Made by a program: the position numbers and the translations under genes. From assembly GCF_004011805.1 (NCBI RefSeq), contig NZ_RCHJ01000016.1, positions 62,001 to 126,000 of the forward strand: a stretch of DNA of 64,000 nt, written 5' to 3'. The notes beneath the pieces are model-generated. The model was not told where the DNA came from and made no database searches. It saw only the letters and a list, made by a program, of their open reading frames with translations. Origin of the DNA: Piscinibacter defluvii (lineage in GTDB: Bacteria; Pseudomonadota; Gammaproteobacteria; Burkholderiales; Burkholderiaceae_C). Position 1 is the stretch's first letter; every line of letters starts with the position of its first letter. Below are positions 1 through 8,876 of this stretch, piece by piece.

Positions 1-276
1 ACGCTCGTCATCACCGAACGGGCCGGCCGCCACAACGTCACGCATGTGCTGGAACGCACCCATTCGCCGCATGGCGGCGTGGCGCTGCTGCGTCGCACCA
101 CGCTGAACCACTGGCCGCCGCGCTACGCCGCCGGCGAGCCGGTGCAGCCGGCGCAGGCCGGGGCGGTGTCGGAATCGGAGATCGACACCGCCGCTGCGCC
201 GCCGCGCCGAACCCGCGTGCGCAGCCTGCTGCGGCCGGACGCACGCCGCCGTCGCGGCAGCACGACGCACCCCTGA
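1..276 (+). CDS. C-terminal end of an unidentified protein (partial)
   Basis: The window opens inside this frame, so only the last 91 residues are present. The frame is open from base 1 and ends at TGA 274-276, 13 bp before the stop of the convergent gene. The first half reads like a folded domain (TLVITERAGRHNVTHVLERT and on), while the last 30 residues are rich in Ala, Pro and Arg and look disordered (ends RRRRGSTTHP). I do not recognise a family. It is called coding because its frame is the one left free by the convergent neighbour, but a chance high-GC frame cannot be excluded. Confidence 0.45.
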   Translation, partial: TLVITERAGRHNVTHVLERTHSPHGGVALLRRTTLNHWPPRYAAGEPVQPAQAGAVSESEIDTAAAPPRRTRVRSLLRPDARRRRGSTTHP

Positions 277-289
277 GCCGCAGCGGCCG

Positions 290-1147
290 CTACAACGAGC
301 GCACCATCTCGATGTGCGGGATGCCGGCCTCCTCGAACATCGGCCCGCGCGGGCTGAAGCCGGCACGCGTGTAGAAGCTCGCGGCGCTGGCCTGTGCATG
401 CAGCAGCACCTCGCGCTCGCCGCGCGCCCTGGCCTGCGCCATCAGCGCCTCCAGCACGGCGCGGCCCACGCCGCTGCCGCGCACCGCCTGGCTCACCGCC
501 ATGCGGCCGATCTTGGCCACGCCGGGCACGTGCGACAGCAGCCGGCCGGTGCCCACGGCATGGCCGATGCGGTTGTAGGCCACCGCGTGCACCGCACCGG
601 CATCGGCCACGTCCCACTCCAGTTCGGCCGGGATCTTCTGCTCGTCCACGAATACCGCAGTGCGGATCGCCTGCGCGTCGCGGCCCAGCTCGCGCCAGTC
701 GCCGACGCGCACGTCCACCATCGGGCGGCCCGCCTCGAAGCCGTTGAGCACCTCGCGCAGCGGCTGCGGCACCGGCACCGCGGTCTGGGTGGCCGGATCG
801 GCGAACACGTAGACCAGCTCGCCGCCGACCAGCGCCTCGTCGGCACGAAACACGCCGCCGCGGAACAGGATCGAGCTGTTGCCGATGCGCTCGCAGCGCA
901 GCCCCACGTCGATCTGGTCGTCGTAGCGCGCCGAGCCGTGGTACTCGAGCGTGGCCTTGCGCACGTACAGGTCGCCGCCCAGCGCGTGCATGGTCTGCTC
1001 GTATGGCAGCGCCAGCGCGCGCCAGTAGGCTGCGATGGCCGTGTCCAGGTACATCAGGTAGTGCGCGTTGAAGACGATCTTCTGCGCGTCGATCTCGGCC
1101 CAGCGCACACGCAGGCGCTCGAAGAAGCGGAACTCGCTGCGGTTCAT
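290..1147 (-). CDS. Thioesterase (4HBT) - GNAT acetyltransferase fusion protein
   Basis: 285-residue two-domain protein. Residues about 5-135 are a hotdog thioesterase of the YbgC/4HBT type: the region RWAEIDAQKIVFNAHYLMYLD matches the family pattern with the catalytic-type Asp and the HxxYLxYLD helix. Residues about 145-285 are a GNAT acyltransferase resembling ElaA, with FVDEQKIPAELEWD, an acetyl-CoA loop at VRGSGVGRAVLEAL and a C-terminal FYTRAGF. It would hydrolyse an acyl-CoA thioester and acetylate an amine; neither substrate can be read from the sequence. The ATG at 1147 overlaps the upstream esterase stop by 4 bp (ATGA), so the two are probably translationally coupled. Confidence 0.85.
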   Translation of the reverse strand: MNRSEFRFFERLRVRWAEIDAQKIVFNAHYLMYLDTAIAAYWRALALPYEQTMHALGGDLYVRKATLEYHGSARYDDQIDVGLRCERIGNSSILFRGGVFRADEALVGGELVYVFADPATQTAVPVPQPLREVLNGFEAGRPMVDVRVGDWRELGRDAQAIRTAVFVDEQKIPAELEWDVADAGAVHAVAYNRIGHAVGTGRLLSHVPGVAKIGRMAVSQAVRGSGVGRAVLEALMAQARARGEREVLLHAQASAASFYTRAGFSPRGPMFEEAGIPHIEMVRSL

Positions 1148-2085
1148 GGCTCGAAGGCCCTCCTCAATGCCGCGCCGGCGAAGGCGTGGGCGGCGCGGGC
1201 CTCCTCGAGCACCCGGCCCATCTTGATGAAATCGTGCGTGACACCGCGCACCAGGTCCAGTTCGACCGGCACGCCGGCGGCGCGCAGCCGGTCGGCATAG
1301 GCCAGGCCCTCGTCGACCAGCGGGTCGCATTCGGCCAGGATCACGGCGGCCGGCGCCACGCCGTCCAGCTCGGGTGCCTCGAGCGGCGCGAAGCGCCAGT
1401 CGTGCCGCTGCGAGCGGTCGATGTAGTGGTCGAAGAACCACTCGATCGTCACCGCGTCGAGCAGGAAGCCGTTGGCGTACAGGCGATGCGAGGCGCTGTC
1501 GGCGTGCGCCGCGGTGCCCGGCGTGATCAGCAGCTGCGCGCGCAGCGGCAGGCCGGCATCGCGTGCCAGCAGCGCGCCGACGGCGGCCAGCGTGCCGCCG
1601 GCGCTGTCGCCGCCGATCGCCAAGCGCGTCGGTTCCACGCCCGCCAACCCGCCTTGCGCCAGCCAGCGCAACGCGGCCCAGGTGTCCTCCACCGCTGCGG
1701 GGAAGCGGTGCTCGGGCGCGAGGCGGTAGTCGATCGACAGCACGCCCGCAGCGCTGTGCAGCGCGAGCTGCCGGCACAGGCTGTCGTGCGTGGCGAGCCC
1801 GCCGATCGTGAATCCGCCGCCGTGCAGGTAGAGCAGCGTGCCGCGCGGCGCCGCGCTGGGCAGGTAGTGGCGCGCGGCGAGCGGCGTGCCGTCCGCACCC
1901 GGCAGCTCGAGCCGGTCGACGCGGTGCAGCGGCGCGCGCGGCAGGTCCAGCACCTCGGCGCCCAGCTCGTAGGCGGTGCGCGCCTGCTCGACCGTGAGCG
2001 CGTGGAACGGCGGCCGCTTCGCGCGCCGGATGCGCTCGAGCACGCCGGCCATGCGCGGGGTCAGCAGGTGGACGTGCGGGTTCAT
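1144..2085 (-). CDS. Alpha/beta hydrolase, hormone-sensitive-lipase family esterase
   Basis: 313 residues. The HSL (family IV) hallmarks are clear: oxyanion-hole motif HGGGF near residue 88, nucleophile elbow GDSAGG near 158, and the later Asp (AECDPLVDEG) and His (GVTHDF) of the catalytic triad. It has no signal peptide, so it is a cytoplasmic carboxylesterase acting on short acyl esters; the natural substrate is unknown. It is followed in the same operon by the thioesterase-GNAT fusion (4-bp overlap) and is divergent from the alcohol dehydrogenase, only 42 bp away. That spacing leaves little room for two separate promoters. No good Shine-Dalgarno sequence is visible before the ATG. Confidence 0.9.
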   Translation of the reverse strand: MNPHVHLLTPRMAGVLERIRRAKRPPFHALTVEQARTAYELGAEVLDLPRAPLHRVDRLELPGADGTPLAARHYLPSAAPRGTLLYLHGGGFTIGGLATHDSLCRQLALHSAAGVLSIDYRLAPEHRFPAAVEDTWAALRWLAQGGLAGVEPTRLAIGGDSAGGTLAAVGALLARDAGLPLRAQLLITPGTAAHADSASHRLYANGFLLDAVTIEWFFDHYIDRSQRHDWRFAPLEAPELDGVAPAAVILAECDPLVDEGLAYADRLRAAGVPVELDLVRGVTHDFIKMGRVLEEARAAHAFAGAALRRAFEP

Positions 2086-2127
2086 CGGGGCGCGCAGTCT
2101 GCCACAGCCTCACTACACTGCGCCGAC

Positions 2128-3276
2128 ATGGCCCTGATCCTCTACCTCACGCAGATCCAGCTCGACTTCGGCGCGGTGCGCCTGCTGCCGCAGGAGTGCG
2201 CACGTGTCGGCATCAAGCGTCCGCTGGTCGTCAGCGATGCCGGCATCAAGGCGGCCGGCGTGCTCGCGCAGGCGCTGCAGCCGCTCGCACAGCTGCCTTA
2301 TGCGGTGTTCGACCAGACCCCGTCCAACCCGACCGAGGCGGCCGTGCGCGCGGCCACCGAGCTGTTCAAGGGTCACCGCTGCGACGGCCTGGTGGCCGTG
2401 GGCGGCGGCTCGAGCATCGACCTGGCCAAGGGCGTGGCGATCGCCGCCACCCACGACGGCCCGCTGGCCACCTACGCCACCATCGAGGGCGGCAGTGCGA
2501 AGATCACCGAGCGTGTGGCGCCGCTGATCGCCGTGCCCACCACCGCGGGCACCGGCAGCGAGGTGGCACGCGGCGCGATCGTGATCGTCGACGACGGCCG
2601 CAAGCTCGGCTTCCACAGCTGGCACCTGCTGCCGAAGGCGGCGATCTGCGACCCCGAGCTGACGCTGGGCCTGCCGCCGCTGCTGACCGCCGCCACCGGC
2701 ATGGACGCGATCGCGCATTGCATGGAGACCTTCATGGCGCCGGCCGTCAACCCGCCGGCCGACGGCATCGCGCTCGACGGCCTGGAGCGCGGCTGGGCGC
2801 ACCTCGAGGCCGCCGTGCGCGACGGCGCGAACCGCGAGGCGCGCTGGCACATGATGAGCGCGAGCATGCAGGGTGCGATGGCCTTCCAGAAGGGCCTGGG
2901 CTGCGTGCACAGCCTCAGCCACAGCCTGGGCGGCGTGAACCCCAAGCTGCACCACGGCACGCTGAACGCGCTGTTCCTGCCGGCGGTGCTGCGCTTCAAC
3001 GCCAGCGCCGGGTCGATCATCAAGGAACGCCGCCTGGCACGCCTGGCGCATGCGATGGGGCTGCCGGGCTGCGACGACGCCGGCGACACGATCGCCGAGG
3101 CGATCCGGGCGAAGAACGCCGCGCTCGGGCTGCCGGGCGGCCTGGCCGCACTGGGCGTCACGCCGGACCTGTTCGAACGTGTCATCGACGGCGCGATGGC
3201 CGACCATTGCCACAAGACCAACCCGCGCCTGGCCACGCGCGAGGACTACCGCGCGATGCTCGAAGCCTCGATGTGA
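2128..3276 (+). CDS. Iron-containing alcohol dehydrogenase
   Basis: 382 residues of the group III Fe-ADH family, which oxidises alcohols or reduces aldehydes with NAD(P). The nucleotide-binding GGGSSIDLAK (about residue 94), PTTAGTGSE (about 137) and the metal region (GMDAIAHCMET, later CVHSLSHSLGG and HHGTLNAL) are present, supplying the Asp and His iron ligands. ATG 2128 was chosen because conserved sequence starts at once (MALILYLTQIQ) and the frame upstream runs into the divergent esterase. A weak -10 (TACACT, 2114-2119) sits just before it. The substrate cannot be assigned; the family includes 1,3-propanediol, methanol and gamma-hydroxybutyrate dehydrogenases. Confidence 0.9.
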   Translation: MALILYLTQIQLDFGAVRLLPQECARVGIKRPLVVSDAGIKAAGVLAQALQPLAQLPYAVFDQTPSNPTEAAVRAATELFKGHRCDGLVAVGGGSSIDLAKGVAIAATHDGPLATYATIEGGSAKITERVAPLIAVPTTAGTGSEVARGAIVIVDDGRKLGFHSWHLLPKAAICDPELTLGLPPLLTAATGMDAIAHCMETFMAPAVNPPADGIALDGLERGWAHLEAAVRDGANREARWHMMSASMQGAMAFQKGLGCVHSLSHSLGGVNPKLHHGTLNALFLPAVLRFNASAGSIIKERRLARLAHAMGLPGCDDAGDTIAEAIRAKNAALGLPGGLAALGVTPDLFERVIDGAMADHCHKTNPRLATREDYRAMLEASM

Positions 3277-3308
3277 CCCGGGCCCGCCAGTCGCTGCGCT
3301 CCTGCCCC

Positions 3309-3329
3309 GCGGGCCACGTAGAGGCCCGC
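3309..3329. terminator. GC hairpin between convergent genes
   Basis: GCGGGCC (3309-3315) and GGCCCGC (3323-3329) form a perfect 7-bp stem with a 7-nt loop in the 105-bp gap between the convergent alcohol dehydrogenase and rpoS. A second dyad (GTCCGGC 3350-3356 / GCCGGAC 3372-3378) follows. Neither has a T-tract, so a terminator role is inferred only from position. Confidence 0.35.
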
Positions 3330-3381
3330 TCTCGCGGCCCTCGGGCGCCGTCCGGCTAGGGGAGGCCCGGCGCCGGACACG

Positions 3382-4428
3382 CTAGAAGATCGAATCGCGG
3401 TCGATGCCGGCGCGGATCATGCGCCGCTTCAGCTTGAGCAGCGCCTCCTGCTGGATCTGGCGGATGCGCTCGCGCGTCAGGCCCAGGCGCTCGGCCAGCA
3501 CCTCGAGCGTCTCGGGCTCGCGGTCGCGCAGGCCGTAGCGGCCGGCGAGCACCTCGCGCTCGCGTTCGTTCAGCTCGTCCAGGCCGTTCTCGAGCAGGCG
3601 CTCGACCTCGTTGGACAGCGTCAGGCTCATCGGATCGGACGAGCCGTCGTCGGCCACCGTGTCGAGCACCGACTCCGACGAGTTGTCCGACGGGTGCCGC
3701 TCCAGCGGCGCATCCAGCGAGGTCGGCTGCTCGGCGAAGCGCAGCAGCTCGTTGACCTCGCGCACCGGGCGGCCGACGGCCGCCGCCACGTCTTCCACCC
3801 GCACCGTGCGTTCGCCGTCGAGGCCGTCGTTGCCCTGCGACTCCAGCGCGCGGCGCGCCTTGAGCACCTGGTTCAGCTCGCGCACCACGTGCACCGGCAG
3901 GCGCACCAGACGGGCCTGGTGCATGATGGCGCGTTCGATGTTCTGGCGGATCCACCACGAGGCATAGGTCGAGAAGCGGAAGCCGCGCTCCGGCTCGAAC
4001 TTGCCGATCGCATGCATCAGCCCGAGGTTGCCTTCCTCGATTAGGTCGGTCATCGGCAGGCCGCGGCCGATGTAGTTCTTCGCGATGCTGACGACGAGCC
4101 GCAGGTTGTGCTCGATCATCGCCTGGCGCGCCTCGAAGTCGCCCTGGCGGGCACGCATCGCGGTGTCGTACTCCTGCTGCGGCGTCAGCAGCGGCGCACG
4201 GCGGATCTCCCGCAGGTAGGTCTGCAGCGTGTTGCCCACCTCGCCGTCGCCGGCGGCCAGTTCGATAGGCCGCCCGTCGGCGGGCACGGCATCGGCCTCG
4301 CCGGCCGGCTCCTCGAGCGGCACCGGCTCGCTGTCGGACTCCAGCGAGGCCGACAGCGCACCGTTGATCAGCGGGCCGGCCCCCGGGCCAACCGGACTCC
4401 CGTCGAGCGATGTGCGCTTCCTGGGCAT
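3382..4428 (-). CDS. rpoS: RNA polymerase sigma factor RpoS
   Basis: 348-residue sigma-38, the general stress and stationary-phase sigma factor. Region 1.2 begins at [12 protein letters not shown] (about residue 66). Region 2 contains [12 protein letters not shown] and the core-binding and -10-recognition segment [35 protein letters not shown]. Region 4 ends in [18 protein letters not shown], the -35-binding helix. The acidic, low-complexity first 60 residues are typical of the family. It lies 22 bp downstream of nlpD; in other proteobacteria the main rpoS promoter lies inside nlpD, but I could not pick it out here. GC hairpins downstream may end the transcript. Confidence 0.97.
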   Translation of the reverse strand: MPRKRTSLDGSPVGPGAGPLINGALSASLESDSEPVPLEEPAGEADAVPADGRPIELAAGDGEVGNTLQTYLREIRRAPLLTPQQEYDTAMRARQGDFEARQAMIEHNLRLVVSIAKNYIGRGLPMTDLIEEGNLGLMHAIGKFEPERGFRFSTYASWWIRQNIERAIMHQARLVRLPVHVVRELNQVLKARRALESQGNDGLDGERTVRVEDVAAAVGRPVREVNELLRFAEQPTSLDAPLERHPSDNSSESVLDTVADDGSSDPMSLTLSNEVERLLENGLDELNEREREVLAGRYGLRDREPETLEVLAERLGLTRERIRQIQQEALLKLKRRMIRAGIDRDSIF

Positions 4429-4450
4429 GGTCCGGTTCCCCGCCGCATCG

Positions 4451-5383
<933 letters not shown>

Positions 5384-5386
5384 GGA

Positions 5387-6202
5387 TCATCCGGAGCGTC
5401 CGGATTTTAGGGGGACGAATTTGACCGCCTCGTGCACCTGATGCACGTAGCCGTCGGCGCGGCGATCGACCACCACCAGCACCTGGTCGCGCTGGCCGGG
5501 CCGCGCCAGCGGCGCCACCAGGCGGCCGCCGACGGCGAGCTGGTCGAGCCAGGCCTGCGGCAAGGCCTCGCCTCCGGCCGCGGCGATGATGCTGTCGTAC
5601 GGCGCGTTCGGCGCATGTCCCTGCATGCCGTCACCATACACCAGCCGCACGCGGTCGAGCCGCAACGGGCCCAGCAGTTCGCGGGCCTTGTCGTGCAGCG
5701 CGCGCAGCCGCTCGATCGAAACCACACGGCGCGCCTGCTGCGCCAGCAGCGCGGCCTGGTAGCCGCAGCCGGTGCCGATCTCGAGCACGCTGCCGAGCTG
5801 GCCGAGCGTGCGCGCATTGGCCCCGGCATGCAGCAGCTCGAGCATGCGCGCCACCACGGAGGGCTTGGAAATCGTCTGCCCGTGGCCGATCGGCAGGCTG
5901 GTGTCCTCGTAGGCCTGCGTCACCAACGCCGCGTCGACGAAGGCATGGCGCGGCACGGCCGCGAAGGCCTCGAGCACGGCGGCGCTGGCGACACCGTCGC
6001 GGCGCAGGCGCGCCACCATGCGCGCGCGCACGTCGGCGGAATCGAGTCCCAGGCCGGCGGGCGCGCTGCGCCGTGCCGCATCGGCATGCGCCTGCTGCAC
6101 CGGCGCCTGCGGGCGCAGCACCGGCGCCGCGTGGGGCCGCGCCGGCCCGACCTTGTCCAGCCGCAGCGGAAAGCGCGGCGTGCGGCCGTCGCCGCCGCTC
6201 AT
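5387..6202 (-). CDS. pcm: Protein-L-isoaspartate O-methyltransferase
   Basis: 271 residues; repairs isoaspartyl residues in ageing proteins by SAM-dependent methylation. The family core starts near residue 60 ([13 protein letters not shown]) and contains PRHAFVD, the conserved [13 protein letters not shown], the SAM-binding [10 protein letters not shown] and YGDGMQG. The first 55 residues are a low-complexity extension ([20 protein letters not shown]) not usual in the enzyme. ATG 6202 overlaps the surE stop (ATGA) and leaves just 3 bp to nlpD on the other side, so surE-pcm-nlpD is compactly organised. A start further inside, near residue 50, cannot be excluded. Confidence 0.94.
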   Translation of the reverse strand: MSGGDGRTPRFPLRLDKVGPARPHAAPVLRPQAPVQQAHADAARRSAPAGLGLDSADVRARMVARLRRDGVASAAVLEAFAAVPRHAFVDAALVTQAYEDTSLPIGHGQTISKPSVVARMLELLHAGANARTLGQLGSVLEIGTGCGYQAALLAQQARRVVSIERLRALHDKARELLGPLRLDRVRLVYGDGMQGHAPNAPYDSIIAAAGGEALPQAWLDQLAVGGRLVAPLARPGQRDQVLVVVDRRADGYVHQVHEAVKFVPLKSGRSG

Positions 6203-6975
6203 GCCGAGGCCTTGCCGAGCCAGGACTGCCAGGCAGGCAGCAGCGCGTGGTCCGTCAGGTCCACCTGCAGCGGCGTGATCGACACCTCGCCGCGTGCCGT
6301 GGCGTGGAAGTCGGTGCCCTCGCCCGCCTCGCGCGCGTCGCCGGCGGGGCCGATCCAGTAGATCGTGTCGCCGCGCGGGTTGGTCTGGCGGATCACCGGC
6401 TCGCTCGCGTGGCGCCGGCCGAGCCGGGTGACGCGGCGCGGCAGCGCCGTTGCATCCGCCCGGTTGGGGATGTTGACGTTCAGCAGCCAGGCCGCGCCCG
6501 GGGGCGGATCGCGCAGCACCTGCTCGATGACCGAACGGGCCACGCCGGCCGCGGCATCGAGGTGGGCCCAGCCCTTCTCGACCTGCGAGAAGGCGATCGA
6601 CGGCACGCCGAACAGGTAGCCTTCCATCGCCGCGGCGACGGTGCCGGAATACAGCGTGTCGTCGCCCATGTTGGCGCCGTTGTTGATGCCCGAGACGACC
6701 AGGTCCGGCCGGTGCCCGAGCAGCCCGGTCAGCGCGACGTGCACGCAGTCCGACGGCGTGCCGGTGACGTAGCGGAAGCTCGCCACCCGGTCGCCGTGCG
6801 GGTGGCGCGCCGGATAGACCGAAAGCGGCCGGTTCAGCGTCAGCGAGTTCGAGGTGCCGCTGGCGTTCTGCTCCGGGGCCACCACGTCGATCTGGCCAAG
6901 GCCTTCGCAGGCCTGGATCAGCGCGGCGATGCCGGGCGCGAGGTAACCGTCGTCGTTGGCGATCAGGATGCGCAT
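6199..6975 (-). CDS. surE: 5'/3'-nucleotidase SurE
   Basis: 258 residues; stationary-phase survival nucleotidase that dephosphorylates nucleoside monophosphates using a divalent metal. The start [16 protein letters not shown] is the family signature, and the paired acidic residues NDDG bind the metal; [12 protein letters not shown] and VTGTPSDCV are further signatures. ATG 6975 fits the family start best; an in-frame ATG three codons upstream (MQVMRIL) is possible. A TACAAT sequence (minus strand, 6988-6983) would place transcription start almost on this ATG, suggesting a leaderless message, but no matching -35 is seen. Confidence 0.96.
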   Translation of the reverse strand: MRILIANDDGYLAPGIAALIQACEGLGQIDVVAPEQNASGTSNSLTLNRPLSVYPARHPHGDRVASFRYVTGTPSDCVHVALTGLLGHRPDLVVSGINNGANMGDDTLYSGTVAAAMEGYLFGVPSIAFSQVEKGWAHLDAAAGVARSVIEQVLRDPPPGAAWLLNVNIPNRADATALPRRVTRLGRRHASEPVIRQTNPRGDTIYWIGPAGDAREAGEGTDFHATARGEVSITPLQVDLTDHALLPAWQSWLGKASA

Positions 6976-7001
6976 GACCTGCATTGTAGGGAGCGGCTGC
7001 A

Positions 7002-7023
7002 CCGCGTCGCGCAGGCGACGCGG
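7002..7023. repeat. 9-bp perfect inverted repeat in the surE / oxidoreductase divergent gap
   Basis: CCGCGTCGC (7002-7010), a 4-nt GCAG spacer, then GCGACGCGG (7015-7023). It is perfect over 9 bp and lies in the 101-bp divergent region. It could be a regulator site or an RNA hairpin in the oxidoreductase leader. Confidence 0.6.
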
Positions 7024-7076
7024 CGCCGGGGTCGCGCTGCGTATCATCGCGCGCTGCCCGACCCGAGGAGCGCGCG

Positions 7077-8054
7077 ATGCATGCCTGGCTGTGCGAGAAC
7101 CCGACCGGCCCCGAGTCGGTCACCTGGAAGGAACTGCCGACGCCCGAGCCGCGCGACGGCGAGGTGCGCGTGGCCATCAAGGCCGCGAGCCTGAACTTTC
7201 CCGATCTGCTGATCGTGCAGAACCGCTACCAGCTCAAGCCGCCGCTGCCCTTCGTGCCGGGCTCGGAGTTCGCCGGTGTGGTCGAGGCGGTGGGCGCCGG
7301 CGTGTCGCACCTGAAGCCGGGCGACGCGGTCGCGGCGTTCTCCGGCACCGGCGGCTTCGCCACCCAGGCCTGCGTGAGCGCGGCGGCCACGCTGCCGCTG
7401 CCCGCGGGGGTGGCGTTCGACGATGCCGCGGCCTTCGTGCTGACCTACGGCACCACGCACCATGCCCTGCTCGACCGTGGTGCCTTGCGTGCCGGCGAAA
7501 CGCTGCTGGTGCTGGGCGCGGCCGGCGGCGTGGGCACCGCGGCGGTGCAGATCGGCAAGGCGGTCGGCGCCACCGTCATCGCGGCGGCCTCGAGCGACGA
7601 GAAATGTGCGCTGTGCCGTTCGATCGGCGCCGACGCCACCATCGACTACAGCCGCGAGAACCTGCGCGAGCGACTGAAGGAACTGACCGGTGGCCGCGGG
7701 CCCGACGTGGTCTACGACCCGGTCGGTGGCGACCTGGCCGAGCCGGTATTCCGCTCCATCGCCTGGCGCGGCCGCTACCTGGTGATCGGCTTCGCGCAGG
7801 GCGCGATTCCCAGCCTGCCGCTGAACCTGCCGCTGCTGAAGGGGGCCTCGCTGGTGGGGGTGTTCTGGGGCGACTACGCCCGCCGCGAGCCGCAGGCCAA
7901 CGCGCGCGCGCTGGGCGAACTGCTGCGGTGGTACCGCGAGGGCAAGGTGAAGCCGGTGATCGGACAGCGCTTGCCGATGACCGAACTGCCGCAGGCCTAC
8001 ACGCTGATGGGCAGCCGCCGGGTGCTCGGCAAGCTCGTGCTTGTCAATGCGTAA
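7077..8054 (+). CDS. NADPH:quinone oxidoreductase, zinc-independent MDR family
   Basis: 325 residues of the medium-chain dehydrogenase/reductase superfamily, quinone-oxidoreductase branch. The N-terminal GroES-like domain ([14 protein letters not shown] near residue 62) lacks the Cys/His zinc ligands. The Rossmann motif [19 protein letters not shown] (about 145) and the YDPVGGD segment (about 217) are typical of enzymes reducing quinones or enoyl thioesters with NADPH. The ATG is preceded by a GAGGAG Shine-Dalgarno sequence. It ends 83 bp before the response regulator, on the same strand. The exact substrate is not assignable. Confidence 0.9.
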   Translation: MHAWLCENPTGPESVTWKELPTPEPRDGEVRVAIKAASLNFPDLLIVQNRYQLKPPLPFVPGSEFAGVVEAVGAGVSHLKPGDAVAAFSGTGGFATQACVSAAATLPLPAGVAFDDAAAFVLTYGTTHHALLDRGALRAGETLLVLGAAGGVGTAAVQIGKAVGATVIAAASSDEKCALCRSIGADATIDYSRENLRERLKELTGGRGPDVVYDPVGGDLAEPVFRSIAWRGRYLVIGFAQGAIPSLPLNLPLLKGASLVGVFWGDYARREPQANARALGELLRWYREGKVKPVIGQRLPMTELPQAYTLMGSRRVLGKLVLVNA

Positions 8055-8137
8055 CCCGTTCCGATGGGGGACGGTTTCCGTGACGGAGTGCGCTAACATG
8101 CAACGACAAATTCCTGTGGGTCGGCAAGGTCGGGCGC

Positions 8138-8860
8138 ATGGCGGTCAAGGTACTCATCGTCGAAGACAACCCGGTGGCGCGCAGCTTCCTGTGCCGCGTC
8201 GTGCGCGAGAGCTTCAGCGACGCGATCGCCATCACCGAGGCGGGTGATCTCGAGTCCGCGCGCCGGCACATCGGTCCGCTGAACCCGCAGCGCGAGCCGG
8301 TCGACCCGTTCAAGCTGATCCTGGTCGATCTCGAGCTGCCCGACGGCAACGGCATGGAGCTGCTCGGCGAGCTGGTCAAGTACCCGGCCACCAAGATCGT
8401 CACCACGCTGTACTCCGACGACGACCACCTCTTCCCGGCCCTGCAGTGCGGTGCCGACGGCTACCTGCTCAAGGAAGACCGCTTCGAGGTGCTGGTCGAG
8501 GAGCTGCAGAAGATCGTGCGCGGACAGCCGCCGCTCTCGCCGGCCATCGCGCGGCGCCTGCTGACCCATTTCCGCCAGGGCGGCACCGACTCCGGCCCGA
8601 TGCCGCTGAACTCCGGCTTCCAGAGCAGCCGCCCGGTGCCGATGGGCCGCGGCGCGCCGCTCGACCACGAGCGCCTCACGCCGCGCGAGAGCGAGGTGCT
8701 CACCTACCTGAGCAAGGGCTTCACGATCAAGGAGATCGCGAACCTCATGGGCATCAAGTGGTTCACCGTGAACGACCACATCAAGTCCATCTACAAGAAG
8801 CTCAACGTCTCGAGCCGCGCCGAGGCGGCGGTGCTGGCGAGCAAGCAGGGATTGGTCTGA
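8138..8860 (+). CDS. NarL/FixJ-type response regulator
   Basis: 240 residues. The receiver domain has the acidic pair (IVEDN), phospho-acceptor Asp64 (LILVDLELPDG), the switch Thr (KIVTTLYS) and Lys (YLLKED). A linker of about 45 residues leads to a LuxR-type HTH (LTPRESEVLTYLSKGFTIKE to AAVLASKQGLV). It is a DNA-binding transcription factor controlled by phosphorylation. The sensor kinase starts 16 bp downstream, so the pair is almost surely cotranscribed and cognate. The receiver has an insertion around residues 42-58 (RHIGPLNPQREPVDPFK) that lengthens the alpha2-beta3 loop. Target genes are unknown. Confidence 0.93.
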   Translation: MAVKVLIVEDNPVARSFLCRVVRESFSDAIAITEAGDLESARRHIGPLNPQREPVDPFKLILVDLELPDGNGMELLGELVKYPATKIVTTLYSDDDHLFPALQCGADGYLLKEDRFEVLVEELQKIVRGQPPLSPAIARRLLTHFRQGGTDSGPMPLNSGFQSSRPVPMGRGAPLDHERLTPRESEVLTYLSKGFTIKEIANLMGIKWFTVNDHIKSIYKKLNVSSRAEAAVLASKQGLV

Positions 8861-8876
8861 GGCTGTCCCGGCCGCC

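Noticed and set aside
1186-2127. N-terminal extension of the alcohol dehydrogenase by 314 codons
   Set aside because: The extension is antisense to the esterase and resembles no dehydrogenase; the family start is at 2128.
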